DNA from: Pseudomonas sp. HAR-UPW-AIA-41
GTDB lineage: Bacteria > Pseudomonadota > Gammaproteobacteria > Pseudomonadales > Pseudomonadaceae
Length of the DNA: 64,000 nucleotides
Assembly (NCBI RefSeq): GCF_002304225.1
Contig: NZ_NSLB01000003.1
Location: 62,001-126,000, forward strand
Reading direction: 5' to 3'
This document shows, piece after piece, positions 24,842 through 34,597 of the stretch. How positions within the stretch are numbered: position 1 is the first letter of the stretch; each line of letters opens with the position of its first letter. Below the pieces are notes generated by a model that saw only the letters and a list, made by a program, of their open reading frames with translations, was not told the DNA's origin and did no database searches. Both the position numbers and the translations under genes were made by a program.

Positions 24842-27694
24842 TCAGGCTTCCTGCAGTGCCCGATTCAGCGCCTGCTCAAGCTCTGCCTTGTGGCGCAGGT
24901 AGTGAAGCGTCTCTACTGTTTCTCCGCCCGGTGTAGCGGAAAGGTCAAGGTCGGTGATGTAGCAGGGATAGCGTTGGCCGCCTGCCCGCTGGGCGAGAAT
25001 GTGCCGGGCTACTGCCGGGAACAGCCCTGCACCGTATTCCAGCTCAGAAAACTCACGGTGGTTACAGTACAGCGTGACGTGCCGCCGGCCACCGGCGCTC
25101 TGCTCGATGATTGCCTGCACCGGATAAAACGGCTGGCGCTCCGCTTGTTGCGGTGTGCTACGACGCTCCAGGGAGCGTGCGCGCCCTGGCAGAGGGGGCA
25201 GCAGCTCGTAGTAGCGCAGTTCTAGAGGCTGTCCTGGCAGGTCGCTGAGTGATTTCAGCGCACTCTGGCGTTGCTGCACCGAGCTGAGAAAACGCTGCAG
25301 CGGGGTCAGCAGGCTCTGCTCATCGCGAAAGGGCAGGCGCTGGCGCCACAGTGCATTGCGCTCATCCAGCACATGCAGTTCGGCTTCGTCGCCATCGCGG
25401 CGATAGAACACCTGCACGCAGCCGGGACGCCCCTGCGGCAGGATGAGCGCCAGGTCCTCGCCCTCCAAGGCGTGGCGGTCCAGGGCCAGCGGGCTGAAAT
25501 CGCTCTGTTCCTCGCCCAGCAGGCTGATCAGGGCGGCGATGCCGTTGACCGCCTGGTAGCTGACCTGACCGGGAGTGAGGTCGAACAGGTAGAAGCGCTG
25601 CTGAATCTGCAGGAGGAAACGGCTGCGCCCGCTGCTCTGACAAGCGATGACTTCCTGGAACAGTTCCTCGACCCGACGGGCGATGGCTGGGGCGCGGTTG
25701 CGACAGAAACAGCGGACCTGCAAGCGCGGCGCCGGGCCGCTGGCCGGCAGGGCATTGAGGTAGTCGCGCAGGCTGTCGAGCAGGGCATTGTCGTTGTCGT
25801 AGCGGCTGACCAGCAGCTCGTTCCAGCTGTTCAGGCAGACCTGATCCAGGCTCAGTACCAGATTTTCCCGCAGGCCGGCGTAGCCCAGCGAGTCGGTGCG
25901 CTCGCTGGTCATGTGGATGTTCTGCTGGCTGTGCTGACGCAGCGGGTCGAGGCCGACGTTGACCAGCAGCAGCACCTCGCTCGGCCGGCTCGGCTCCAGC
26001 AGTGCCTGGTCGTCCACCTCCGGCAGCGGCAGGGCAAAGCTGTGCTGCAGGCTGCCCAGCAGGTTGGACAGTTCGAAGTCGTTGAGGTCGCTCTCGCCGG
26101 GCTGGATGGCGATCCGCGAGCTGTTGTCGATCACGCCGTTGCGCTGGGCCCAGGCCAGCAGCTCGATCAGGTGGCGGCTGCGCTTGAGCGGCGAGTGATC
26201 CTGCCATTCGCTGCCGGCCAGGCTGCCGGCAAACAGGGCCCATTGCTGTTCCTGATCATCCTCGGAGTTCGGGCACTGCACCAGGCTGAGCAGCTCCTCG
26301 GCCAGGTCCGGGGCGATGCCGGGGTTGATGAATTCGACCTTGCCGGCCTTGCGCTCGAAGGCGGCGTACAGGCGCCGGCCGAGGATGCCCATGTCGCGGC
26401 CGCTCAGCGGGCTGCTGACCTGCAGCTGGCGTGCGAACTGGGCGAGGAAGCGGTAGGTGTAGGTCAGCTCGTTGACCAGGGCGCGGCGTTCACTCTGTAC
26501 CTGGCGGACCTTCCAGCTGTCGCGGGCATCCAGGCGTTCCCACTGGCGCTGATCCCAGTGCCAGTCGGCGGTCAGACGCTCCAGCAGCAGGCGTTGCCAG
26601 CTTTTCTTGCGGTTGCGCGGCGGCTTGCTGAGCTTCTTGCCGACCTTCAGGTACAGGCAGCGGCGCACCAGCTCCAGGCGTTCCTGCTCGCCGCGCTGGC
26701 TGAGGTATTCCTCCAGACGGCGGTAAATGACCATGTACGGATCGAGTTCGTCGGCATCCAGCTGGTTGGCGAATACCGCCTCCTTGAAGCGCAGCGACAG
26801 GCAGCGGGTGTTGGGGTATTCGCTGGCGTAGACCTCGGTCAGCAGCAGCTTGAGCACCGACTTGAACGGTGAGTGGATGCCCTTGAACAGCTGCCACATG
26901 CCGGCGCCGATGAATTCGCTGGGCGGAATGTGGGCCAGGTGGCCCAGATCGATGACCTCGTCGGCGCGGACGAAACGTTTGCTCAGCAGGGTCTGGGTGA
27001 ACTCGGCATAACGCGCCTCGTCCTTGACCGGCACCAGCCACCACAGGGGCGTGCGCCCGCCGAGCCAGATCGCCGTGCGGTAGAACTCGTCGAGCAGCAG
27101 GTAATGCTGGGTGGTGCCGCAGTCGTCGGAGGTGAGTCTGGCCTCGCGATCCTCGCGGCTGAAAGTGCCGGGGTTGATCAGGAAGCAGTGCAGCTCGGCC
27201 CCCTGACCGGTGGCCCAGACCTCCAGTTGCTGGCATTTGCGCTGCAGTTCGGCGATTTCCGCGGCGGACAGGTCCGGCGAATGGCAGACCCACAGATCGA
27301 GGTCGCTCTGCTCGGCCTGGGCCACGGTGCCCAGGCTGCCCATGAGGAAGAGTGCCTGGATTGGCTGTGGCGGGTTGCCACGGCGCGGCTTGTAGCTGAA
27401 CGAGCGGGTCAGGCGCTGGGCTTCGGCGAGCAGGTCGTCGTCTGGTTCGAAACCGCTGAGACCTGCCGGGGTATTAACCGACACATAGCCCGGTAGCAGT
27501 GGATGATTGACGTGAAACAGCAGTGGCAGCAGGCGCAAGACCAGCTGTTGACGGGTTGATAGAGCGCTGCTGGCGCGCTGCAGCCGGGTCTGGTTGAGAC
27601 TAAGGAAACGACCGCGCAGGCGTGCCAGTTCCTTGCGGTCGATACCTTCGTCAATATCCAGATGGATGTGCGGGTGGCGGATCATGAACTGCAT
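24842..27694 (-). CDS. cyaA: Class I adenylate cyclase CyaA
   Basis: 950 residues, the size of enterobacterial-type class I cyclases. The catalytic N-terminal half has the nucleotidyltransferase motif LFLMGSLGTVAQAEQSDLDLW (Gly119-Ser120, Asp131, Asp133) and PLLPGYVS; the C-terminal half is the glucose-sensing regulatory domain with YELLPPLPGRARS. It makes cAMP for Vfr/CRP-type regulation. The start is uncertain: ATG 27694 and ATG 27685 are both possible, and the ribosome site GGATGGA suits the second better. Convergent with rnk. Confidence 0.95.
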   Translation of the reverse strand: MQFMIRHPHIHLDIDEGIDRKELARLRGRFLSLNQTRLQRASSALSTRQQLVLRLLPLLFHVNHPLLPGYVSVNTPAGLSGFEPDDDLLAEAQRLTRSFSYKPRRGNPPQPIQALFLMGSLGTVAQAEQSDLDLWVCHSPDLSAAEIAELQRKCQQLEVWATGQGAELHCFLINPGTFSREDREARLTSDDCGTTQHYLLLDEFYRTAIWLGGRTPLWWLVPVKDEARYAEFTQTLLSKRFVRADEVIDLGHLAHIPPSEFIGAGMWQLFKGIHSPFKSVLKLLLTEVYASEYPNTRCLSLRFKEAVFANQLDADELDPYMVIYRRLEEYLSQRGEQERLELVRRCLYLKVGKKLSKPPRNRKKSWQRLLLERLTADWHWDQRQWERLDARDSWKVRQVQSERRALVNELTYTYRFLAQFARQLQVSSPLSGRDMGILGRRLYAAFERKAGKVEFINPGIAPDLAEELLSLVQCPNSEDDQEQQWALFAGSLAGSEWQDHSPLKRSRHLIELLAWAQRNGVIDNSSRIAIQPGESDLNDFELSNLLGSLQHSFALPLPEVDDQALLEPSRPSEVLLLVNVGLDPLRQHSQQNIHMTSERTDSLGYAGLRENLVLSLDQVCLNSWNELLVSRYDNDNALLDSLRDYLNALPASGPAPRLQVRCFCRNRAPAIARRVEELFQEVIACQSSGRSRFLLQIQQRFYLFDLTPGQVSYQAVNGIAALISLLGEEQSDFSPLALDRHALEGEDLALILPQGRPGCVQVFYRRDGDEAELHVLDERNALWRQRLPFRDEQSLLTPLQRFLSSVQQRQSALKSLSDLPGQPLELRYYELLPPLPGRARSLERRSTPQQAERQPFYPVQAIIEQSAGGRRHVTLYCNHREFSELEYGAGLFPAVARHILAQRAGGQRYPCYITDLDLSATPGGETVETLHYLRHKAELEQALNRALQEA

Positions 27695-27745
27695 TCCATC
27701 CGGCGCGGGTCGGGCTCCGTGATATCGCCCGTCTACTGAGTGGCT

Positions 27746-27985
27746 TTAGGGTTTGGAGTTGAGGATGGTCAGCAGGGCCTGGGCGTGCTCGGCGGCGTCC
27801 AGTCCGAGGCTGGTCAGATAGCCGCCATCGGCGGCGCTGATCAGACCTTTCTGGTGGAGGCGGGTGACGGCGCCGATCGCTTTGGAGTTGGCATTGTTAT
27901 GTACCTTGAGGCCTTCCTGATGGTTGTCCAGGTTATACAAGGCCAGCAGTTCCAGTTCGGCGATCATTTCGGGAGTAAACGTCAT
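27746..27985 (-). CDS. TIGR02647 family small protein
   Basis: 79 residues: MTFTPEMIAELELLALYNLD, then EGLKVHNNANSKAIGAVTRLHQKGLIS and a C-terminal AEHAQALLTIL. This is the uncharacterised TIGR02647 family of gammaproteobacteria; the middle looks like a small winged-helix. ATG 27985 has GGAGG five bases upstream; a longer frame from 27997 starts inside it. It reads towards cyaA, 51 bases away. Confidence 0.85.
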   Translation of the reverse strand: MTFTPEMIAELELLALYNLDNHQEGLKVHNNANSKAIGAVTRLHQKGLISAADGGYLTSLGLDAAEHAQALLTILNSKP

Positions 27986-28062
27986 GGGTGCCTCCACGGC
28001 AGGGATGAGGGCGCGGCGTACTGACCGCTGTACTCAGTCTAGGCGCAGGCGACGATCGCCGC

Positions 28063-28824
28063 CTAGTGGTTGGCTGCCGCACTGTCCGCATGGCGCCAGA
28101 GTCTGATGATCTCGTCGTAGCGCCCGTTGCGGCGAATCTCCCGCATGCCTTCGTCGAACCTGGTCAGCAGTTGCTCGGCCTGCGGGTGGCGGCGAGAGAA
28201 ACTCAGGTGCAGTTCGGCGCGGTGGGCCAGATAGACCGGCGTGAACAGATTGGCCAGCTCGGGCTGGTCGCGGAACAGTTGTTCGCTGGTGCCGCGAAAG
28301 GCGATGACATGGTCGACCCGGCCGCGCTCCAGCATGCGGAAGCCGAACAGGTCCTGACGCACCGCGACGCGCACCAGCCCGGAGTAGCCATCGAAGGCGG
28401 GGCCGTATTCGTAGCCGATGGTGACGGCGACCCTTTTGTCCTGCAGGTCGCCGAGACCCTTGAGGGGCACTGCTTTTTCGCGACGGCTCCAGATCAGGAT
28501 GTCGTCGGTAAACAGGGGTTCTGTGGACAAGCGGTAGATTCTGCGGGTTTCCGGTGTGGGAGTGGTATTGAAACAGCCGGCGAGGACACCTTTTTGTGTC
28601 AGGTGCATGCAACGTGAGTAGGGGTAGGTGATCAGCTCGACCGGGGTGTTGCTGGCGGTGAAGGCGGCGCGGACGATGTCCACAGCCATGCCGCCTAAGC
28701 GTCCCTCGCGCACGCCCGAGTAAGGATACCAGTCGTCTTCTGCACCAATCTGCGGTACCTCTGCAGCCTGCGTAGCGGTCACCAGCAGAAGCGACAGCAG
28801 CAGGTAGAGAGATCGCCGCAGCAT
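28063..28824 (-). CDS. Exported substrate-binding protein of the SBP_bac_3 type
   Basis: 253 residues with a signal peptide (MLRRSLYLLLSLLLVTATQA). The mature protein shows the amino-acid binding-protein fold: EDDWYPYSGVREGRLGGMAVDIVRAAF, DLQDKRVAVTIGYEYG and a C-terminal GRYDEIIRLW. No ABC permease or ATPase gene is near, so it may be a stand-alone sensor or feed a distant transporter. It starts two bases after the upstream hypothetical gene and forms a unit with it. Confidence 0.84.
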   Translation of the reverse strand: MLRRSLYLLLSLLLVTATQAAEVPQIGAEDDWYPYSGVREGRLGGMAVDIVRAAFTASNTPVELITYPYSRCMHLTQKGVLAGCFNTTPTPETRRIYRLSTEPLFTDDILIWSRREKAVPLKGLGDLQDKRVAVTIGYEYGPAFDGYSGLVRVAVRQDLFGFRMLERGRVDHVIAFRGTSEQLFRDQPELANLFTPVYLAHRAELHLSFSRRHPQAEQLLTRFDEGMREIRRNGRYDEIIRLWRHADSAAANH

Positions 28825-28826
28825 GC

Positions 28827-29246
28827 TCAGGCCTCGTCAGGCAGCGTAGGCAAGGCGCGCAGCGCCTGTTCATACCAGGCTAGATCGAAGGGGCGGTCAG
28901 CCTCGAGCATGGCGCTGACCTCAAAGGCCAGTACCTGAGCCATGAGCTCCAGCGCTTCTTCGGCGGGGTAGCCGACCAGCGTCAGCTTGTTGAAGGTGGC
29001 GCGGGCGGCCGGCGGGCTGTCGGCGTCGATCTGGTTTTGCACGGCCTCGATGAGGCGCTCAGCGGCAAAGTCTTCGTCGTCTTGCGGCTCGTTGATCGGG
29101 GTGGCTTCGGTCACGCTGGAGGATTCCTGCTCAAGTTGGCAGAGCCGGCAGTCGCCGGCATCGCCCTGATTGGTTTCACGGTAGCGCACGGTGCGGTGCG
29201 CTGAGTGGCGGTCGGCGTCAAAGGCAAAGCGGGGCCGCTCGGTCAT
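28827..29246 (-). CDS. Conserved hypothetical protein
   Basis: 139 residues, no signal peptide. It begins MTERPRFAFDADRHSAHRTVRY and has one CRLC pair, an acidic stretch (NEPQDDEDFAAERLIEAV), then two predicted helices ending in YEQALRALPTLPDEA. No family was recognised. It lies between two solute-binding-like genes and abuts the one at 28063-28824 by two bases, suggesting co-transcription. Confidence 0.75.
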   Translation of the reverse strand: MTERPRFAFDADRHSAHRTVRYRETNQGDAGDCRLCQLEQESSSVTEATPINEPQDDEDFAAERLIEAVQNQIDADSPPAARATFNKLTLVGYPAEEALELMAQVLAFEVSAMLEADRPFDLAWYEQALRALPTLPDEA

Positions 29247-29278
29247 GTCACCTCCGACACTCTTACAGAACTACCCAG

Positions 29279-30097
29279 TCAGTCTGCCACAGACAGGGTG
29301 TCCGGAGCAGGTATCTCATAATAGCGATCGGTCAGTTGCTTGCCGTGGCGGCGGCTCAGCAATGTGCGCAGGGTTCCGTCTTCAAGCATGGCGCGGATAT
29401 GTCGCTCCAGATGCCGTCGCTCGCCTAGCGTCAGGCTCAGACGAGACAGGTACGCGCCGGTGGGCAGGGCATCGGCTTCCGGCAGACGGATCAGCTGGAG
29501 GTGGTCATGTAGACCGAGGCTGTCGACTTCCTTCTGGTAGAGCCCCGCCGGCATCAGGGTGCCGTCGAGTCGCCCGGCCATGAGGCGGACGAAAACGTTA
29601 TGCGCATCGGGCGACAGACTCAGCCGTTCTGGTGGCAGCCGGGCCAGCCGGTTGTCCAGTACCGGTCCGTTGACATGGCCGCGCACCATGCCCAGCTGCA
29701 AGGCCGGGTCATCCAGAAAGGCGTCGAGGCTGTTGATGTGTGGGGCCAGCTCGCGGCGGATCAGCAGATCGCTGCGGGTCTTGAAGTACTCGACGAAACG
29801 CGCCAGATGGTCACGATCCGGGGTGCGCACGGTCGGGGTGATCAGGTCCACCTCGTGCCGCTCCAGCAGATACCAGGCGCGGGCCCGTGGCATGGGGTCG
29901 ATCCGGAAGCGACAGCCGCTGCGCCGGCTCAGCTCGGCATAGAAGTCGATGGAGGAGCCGGTCGGCTGCCCCTGCTTGTCCAGATAGTAGCTGTAGCCAA
30001 TGGGCGAGACGCCCACGCGATACTCGCGGCTGCAGGGCACCTCGGCAAGGGCCGGGGCGCCCTGCAGGAGCAGGGCGAGCAGGACGAGGCGGCGCAG
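29279..30097 (-). CDS. Exported solute-binding-like protein (SBP_bac_3 type), apparent CTG start
   Basis: The open frame from the first standard start (GTG at 30040) gives 253 residues: VGVSPIGYSYYLDKQGQPTGSSIDFYAELSRRSG, then RARAWYLLERHEVDLI and PDRDHLARFVEYF, a periplasmic binding-protein fold. Upstream in the same frame the sequence codes for a clear signal peptide, LRRLVLLALLLQGAPALA-E, but contains no ATG, GTG or TTG. CTG at 30097 has GGGAGG seven bases upstream and is the best start, giving 272 residues; ATT at 30103 is too close to that site. Followed directly upstream on the map by argH. Confidence 0.76.
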   Translation of the reverse strand: MRRLVLLALLLQGAPALAEVPCSREYRVGVSPIGYSYYLDKQGQPTGSSIDFYAELSRRSGCRFRIDPMPRARAWYLLERHEVDLITPTVRTPDRDHLARFVEYFKTRSDLLIRRELAPHINSLDAFLDDPALQLGMVRGHVNGPVLDNRLARLPPERLSLSPDAHNVFVRLMAGRLDGTLMPAGLYQKEVDSLGLHDHLQLIRLPEADALPTGAYLSRLSLTLGERRHLERHIRAMLEDGTLRTLLSRRHGKQLTDRYYEIPAPDTLSVAD

Positions 30098-30126
30098 TGC
30101 AATGCCTCCCGGGGGACGGGGCGAGA

Positions 30127-31521
30127 TCAGCGTTGCGCCAGCAGTTGCCGGCCGCGGGCCACGGCAGCGCGTACCTGGTTCGGCGCGGTGCCGCCGATGT
30201 GGTCACGGGCGTTGACTGAGCCTTCCAGGGTCAGCACGGCGAACACGTCATCGGTGATCTGGTCGCTGAACTGGCGCAGCTCGTCCAGGCTCATTTCTGC
30301 CAGGTCCTTGCCAGTCTGCACGCCGTATTTCACCGCGTGGCCGACGATCTCGTGGCAGTCGCGGAAGGGCAGGCCCTTGCGTACCAGGTAGTCGGCGAGG
30401 TCGGTAGCGGTGGAGAAGCCGCGACGGGCCGCCTCGCGCATGATGTCCTTCTTCGGCTTGATCGCCGGGACCATGTCGGCGAAGGCACGCAGGCTGTCGC
30501 GCAGGGTGTCGGCGGCGTCGAACAGCGGCTCCTTGTCTTCCTGGTTGTCCTTGTTGTAGGCCAGTGGCTGGCCCTTCATCAGGGTCAGCAGGCCAGTCAG
30601 GGCGCCGAACACGCGGCCGGATTTGCCGCGTACCAGCTCCGGTACGTCCGGGTTCTTCTTCTGCGGCATGATCGAGGAGCCGGTGCAGAAGCGATCCGGT
30701 AGGTCGATGAACTGGAACTGCGCGGAGGTCCACAGCACCAGCTCTTCGGAGAAGCGCGACAGGTGCATCATCGCCAAGGAGGCAGCGGCGCAGAATTCGA
30801 TGGCGAAGTCGCGGTCCGACACGCCGTCCAGCGAGTTGCCGCCGACCTGATCGAAGCCCAGCAGTTCGGCGGTGATCTCGCGGGCAATCGGGTAGGTGGT
30901 GCCGGCCAGCGCGGCCGAGCCCAACGGCATGCGGTTGACCCGCTTGCGGCAGTCGACCAGGCGCTCGTAGTCGCGGCTGAGCATTTCGAACCAGGCCAGC
31001 AGATGGTGGCCGAAGGTCACCGGCTGGGCGGTCTGCAGGTGGGTGAAGCCGGGCATGATGGTGTCCGCTTCGGCTTCGGCCAGGCTCAGCAGGCCCTGCT
31101 GCAGGCGGGTGATCTCGGCGAGGATGATGTCGATTTCGTCGCGCAGCCACAGGCGGATGTCGGTGGCCACCTGATCGTTGCGGCTACGTCCGGTGTGCAG
31201 CTTCTTGCCGGTGATGCCGATGCGGTCGGTCAGACGAGCCTCGATATTCATGTGCACGTCTTCCAGGTCGACGCGCCAGTCGAACTGGCCCGCTTCGATC
31301 TCGCCCTGGATCTGCTTGAGGCCCGCCTCGATGGCATCGCGCTCGTCCGCGGTCAGCACGCCGACCTTGGCCAGCATGGTCGCATGGGCGATCGAGCCCA
31401 TGATGTCGTGGCGGTACAGGCGCTTGTCGAAATCGACGGAAGCGGTGAAGCGGGCAACGAAGGCGTCGACGGGCTCGCTGAAGCGGCCGCCCCAGGACTG
31501 GTTGGTTTTTTCAGTGCTCAT
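30127..31521 (-). CDS. argH: Argininosuccinate lyase
   Basis: 464 residues, standard length. The fumarase/aspartase signature [20 protein letters not shown], and [15 protein letters not shown] plus [13 protein letters not shown], are complete. It cleaves argininosuccinate to arginine and fumarate. The start at 31521 ([19 protein letters not shown]) is the usual one; the frame stays open far upstream but shows no family similarity there. It is divergent from algZ, as in P. aeruginosa. Confidence 0.97.
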   Translation of the reverse strand: MSTEKTNQSWGGRFSEPVDAFVARFTASVDFDKRLYRHDIMGSIAHATMLAKVGVLTADERDAIEAGLKQIQGEIEAGQFDWRVDLEDVHMNIEARLTDRIGITGKKLHTGRSRNDQVATDIRLWLRDEIDIILAEITRLQQGLLSLAEAEADTIMPGFTHLQTAQPVTFGHHLLAWFEMLSRDYERLVDCRKRVNRMPLGSAALAGTTYPIAREITAELLGFDQVGGNSLDGVSDRDFAIEFCAAASLAMMHLSRFSEELVLWTSAQFQFIDLPDRFCTGSSIMPQKKNPDVPELVRGKSGRVFGALTGLLTLMKGQPLAYNKDNQEDKEPLFDAADTLRDSLRAFADMVPAIKPKKDIMREAARRGFSTATDLADYLVRKGLPFRDCHEIVGHAVKYGVQTGKDLAEMSLDELRQFSDQITDDVFAVLTLEGSVNARDHIGGTAPNQVRAAVARGRQLLAQR

Positions 31522-31735
31522 GGCTGGCTCGTAGTGGGGCAGGCTGGCGCCTGCAGAACGACAAATTGTGTCGATAATAACAGGGTCGTGGCCTTGCCTG
31601 CTGCCTTTGCCTGGCAGCGCGGGGACGGGGTCGGCGTCACACTTTGCCGGTATGGGCTGCCGTTCACCGGTGGTTTTTGCCCGATCGGCACTCATACCGC
31701 TTGTCGGCTGGCTGTGTGCCGGGGAAACTCCATCC

Positions 31736-32818
31736 ATGTTCAAGCCATGGCTCAAGCCGGCGTCTAAGCCGGCGATCGACGACGATTTCTTCCTTCCCGA
31801 ACTGTGCGAGTCGGAGGCGTTGTTCGCCTTGATTCTGCTGGCCGAGCTGCTGGTGCTGGTGCTGGTGCTGGCCGAGCCGATGCTGCCGGACTTCGACTGG
31901 GTGCGCCTGGCGCTGACCTCGCTGTTCGTGCAGTGGATCGTGCTGCTCTCGGCCGCCTGCATGTGCCGGCTGCGCCCGCTGCTGGCCCAGCTCCGGCCCT
32001 GGCTGGCGGGCTGCCTGTGCAGCGCGCTGGTGGTGGTGCTGACCCTGGCCTGCACCCTGGTGGCCGATTACTACGATCTGGGCGGGCCACTGCCGCGCAG
32101 TGGCGAGGTCAACCTGTACCTGCGCCATGCGCTGATTGCGCTAATCATGTCGGCATTGTTGCTGCGCTACTTCTACCTGCAGAGCCAGTGGCGCCGTCAG
32201 GAGCAGGCCGAGCTGCGTGCGCGTATCGAGTCGCTGCAGGCGCGCATCCGCCCGCATTTCCTGTTCAACAGCCTGAACAGCATCGCCAGTCTGGTGGTGG
32301 TGGATCCGTACAAGGCCGAGCAGGCCGTGCTCGATCTGTCCGATCTGTTCCGCGCCAGCCTGGCGAAGCCCGGCACCCTGGTGCCCTGGTGCGACGAATT
32401 GGCGCTGGCCCGGCGTTATCTGTCGATCGAACAGTACCGTCTGGGTGACCGTTTGCAGATGGAGTGGCAGGTGGAGGGAGTGCCCGACGACCTGCCGATT
32501 CCCCAACTGACCCTGCAACCCTTGCTGGAAAATGCGCTGATCTACGGTATCCAGCCGCGTATCGAGGGCGGTCTGGTGCGGGTTGAGGGGGAGTATCGCA
32601 ATGGCGTGTTCAGTCTCTGCGTGAGCAATCCCTATGACGAGGCCGGCGATAGCCAGCCTTCGCGCGGGACGCATCAGGCGTTAGGGAATATTGAAGCGCG
32701 ACTGACGGCACTTTTCGGCGCGGCAGCTACTCTGAGTGCAGAGCGCCGTGACGGACGGCACTTCACCTGTCTACGCTATCCTTGTGAAAGACTCTCGCAG
32801 GAAGCCCGAGCGTTATGA
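31736..32818 (+). CDS. algZ: AlgZ/FimS sensor histidine kinase of the LytS-type
   Basis: 360 residues. Four hydrophobic helices (about 30-48, 58-75, 90-110 and 130-148) form the membrane domain; the kinase region carries [18 protein letters not shown] with His174, the phospho-acceptor of the HisKA-like LytS family, and an ATPase domain without the usual N-box order. It works with AlgR to control alginate, twitching motility and other virulence traits. The ATG at 31736 was preferred to open frame further upstream since [19 protein letters not shown] begins the family. Overlaps algR by four bases (ATGA). Confidence 0.93.
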   Translation: MFKPWLKPASKPAIDDDFFLPELCESEALFALILLAELLVLVLVLAEPMLPDFDWVRLALTSLFVQWIVLLSAACMCRLRPLLAQLRPWLAGCLCSALVVVLTLACTLVADYYDLGGPLPRSGEVNLYLRHALIALIMSALLLRYFYLQSQWRRQEQAELRARIESLQARIRPHFLFNSLNSIASLVVVDPYKAEQAVLDLSDLFRASLAKPGTLVPWCDELALARRYLSIEQYRLGDRLQMEWQVEGVPDDLPIPQLTLQPLLENALIYGIQPRIEGGLVRVEGEYRNGVFSLCVSNPYDEAGDSQPSRGTHQALGNIEARLTALFGAAATLSAERRDGRHFTCLRYPCERLSQEARAL

Positions 32819-33561
32819 ATGTCCTGATAGTCGATGACGAACCATTAGCCCGTGAGCGCCTGGCCCGCATGGTGGCCGAGCTTGAGGGTTGCCGAGTGCT
32901 CGAACCCTCGGCCAGCAACGGCGAAGAAGCGCTGGCGCTGATCGACAGCCTCAAGCCCGACGTGGTGTTGCTGGATATCCGCATGCCGGGGCTGGATGGC
33001 CTGCAGGTGGCTGCCAAGCTGTGCGAGCGCGATGCGCCGCCGGCAGTGATCTTCTGCACCGCCCACGACGAATTTGCCCTGGAAGCCTTCCAGGTCAGTG
33101 CGGTGGGCTATCTGGTCAAGCCGGTTCGCCCGGAAGCGCTGCGCGAGGCACTGAAAAAGGCCGAGCGACCCAACCGGGTGCAGCTGGCCGCGTTGACCAA
33201 GCCGCCCACCGTCGGTGGCAGCGGGCCGCGCAGCCATATCAGTGCGCGCACACGCAAAGGCATCGAGCTGATTCCGTTGGATCAGGTGATGTTCTTCATC
33301 GCCGATCACAAGTACGTCACCCTGCGTCACGAGGGTGGCGAGGTGCTGCTGGATGAGCCGCTCAAGGCGCTGGAGGATGAGTTCGGTGAGCGCTTCGTGC
33401 GCATTCACCGCAATGCGCTGGTTTCGCGCGAGCGCATCGAGCGGCTGCAGCGGACTCCGCTGGGGCACTTCCAGCTGTTCCTGCGGGGCATGGAGAGCGA
33501 AGCGCTGACGGTTAGTCGCCGGCATGTGGCGGGTGTGCGTAAGTTGATGCATCACCTCTGA
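32815..33561 (+). CDS. algR: AlgR response regulator, LytTR type
   Basis: 248 residues. The receiver domain has the acidic pair Asp8-Asp9 in VDDEP, the phosphorylated Asp54 in VLLDIRMPG and Lys108-region [10 protein letters not shown]; the C-terminal LytTR DNA-binding domain starts [16 protein letters not shown] and includes [18 protein letters not shown]. AlgR activates algD and other promoters. Starts inside the algZ stop codon, so the pair is co-translated. Confidence 0.96.
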   Translation: MNVLIVDDEPLARERLARMVAELEGCRVLEPSASNGEEALALIDSLKPDVVLLDIRMPGLDGLQVAAKLCERDAPPAVIFCTAHDEFALEAFQVSAVGYLVKPVRPEALREALKKAERPNRVQLAALTKPPTVGGSGPRSHISARTRKGIELIPLDQVMFFIADHKYVTLRHEGGEVLLDEPLKALEDEFGERFVRIHRNALVSRERIERLQRTPLGHFQLFLRGMESEALTVSRRHVAGVRKLMHHL

Positions 33562-33655
33562 CCGTCGCTGCGGTGCCTTTCCATTGACTTCCGGCGGGTG
33601 CACCACCCGCCGGGCTGTCTTATCATGCCGGCGTTCATTCGTATCGAGAGCCGTC

Positions 33656-34597
33656 ATGTCTTCCCGCGAAATCCGCATTGCTACCCGCAAGAGTGCCCTG
33701 GCCCTGTGGCAGGCCGAATACGTCAAGGCTTGCCTGGAGCAGGCCCATCCCGGTCTGCGCGTGAGTCTGGTGCCGATGGTCAGCCGCGGCGACAAGCTGC
33801 TCGATGCGCCGCTGGCGAAAATCGGCGGCAAGGGGCTGTTCGTCAAGGAGCTTGAAACCGCTCTGCTGGAGAACGAAGCCGACATCGCCGTGCATTCCAT
33901 GAAGGACGTACCGATGGACTTCCCCGAAGGCCTCGGTCTGTTCTGCATCTGTGAGCGTGAAGACCCGCGTGATGCTTTCGTTTCCAACACCTTTGCCAGC
34001 CTCGACGAACTGCCGGCCGGCAGTGTGGTTGGCACTTCCAGCCTGCGCCGTCAGGCCCAGCTGCTGGCGCGTCGCCCGGACCTGAAAATCCAGTTCCTGC
34101 GTGGCAACGTCAACACCCGCCTGGCCAAGCTGGATGCCGGCGAGTACGACGCCATCATCCTCGCCGCTGCTGGCCTGATTCGCCTGGGTTTTGCCGAGCG
34201 CATCCGTTCCTCGATCAGTGTCGATGACAGCCTGCCGGCCGGTGGTCAGGGCGCGGTCGGCATTGAATGCCGCACGGCTGATGCCGAGATTCATGCCCTG
34301 CTGGCACCCTTGCACCACCGTGAGACTGCACTGCGGGTGATCGCCGAGCGGGCGCTGAACAAGCACCTCAACGGCGGCTGCCAGGTGCCGATTGCCTGCT
34401 ACGCGATTCTGGAAGATGAGCAGCTGTGGCTGCGTGGGCTGGTTGGCCAGCCCGATGGTGGCTGCCTGCTGCGCGCCGAAGCCCGTGCGGCGGCGGCGGA
34501 TGCCGAAGCCCTGGGTGTGCAGGTGGCCGAAGCGCTGCTGGCGCAGGGCGCCGACGATATCCTGCACGCGGTCTATGGCGAGGCCGGGCATCCGTGA
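33656..34597 (+). CDS. hemC: Porphobilinogen deaminase (hydroxymethylbilane synthase)
   Basis: 313 residues. The dipyrromethane-cofactor Cys242 lies in NGGCQVPI, and the catalytic Asp84 in [17 protein letters not shown] and [11 protein letters not shown] are family motifs. It joins four porphobilinogens for haem, sirohaem and cobalamin. ATG 33656 gives the standard N-terminus [19 protein letters not shown]; the frame continues upstream but is not family-like. Its stop overlaps the hemD GTG start. Confidence 0.96.
   Translation: MSSREIRIATRKSALALWQAEYVKACLEQAHPGLRVSLVPMVSRGDKLLDAPLAKIGGKGLFVKELETALLENEADIAVHSMKDVPMDFPEGLGLFCICEREDPRDAFVSNTFASLDELPAGSVVGTSSLRRQAQLLARRPDLKIQFLRGNVNTRLAKLDAGEYDAIILAAAGLIRLGFAERIRSSISVDDSLPAGGQGAVGIECRTADAEIHALLAPLHHRETALRVIAERALNKHLNGGCQVPIACYAILEDEQLWLRGLVGQPDGGCLLRAEARAAAADAEALGVQVAEALLAQGADDILHAVYGEAGHP

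Noticed and set aside
30041..30100. Frameshift in the signal peptide of the solute-binding gene at 29279-30097
   Set aside because: On careful reading, the signal peptide and mature part are in one frame; only the start codon is non-standard.
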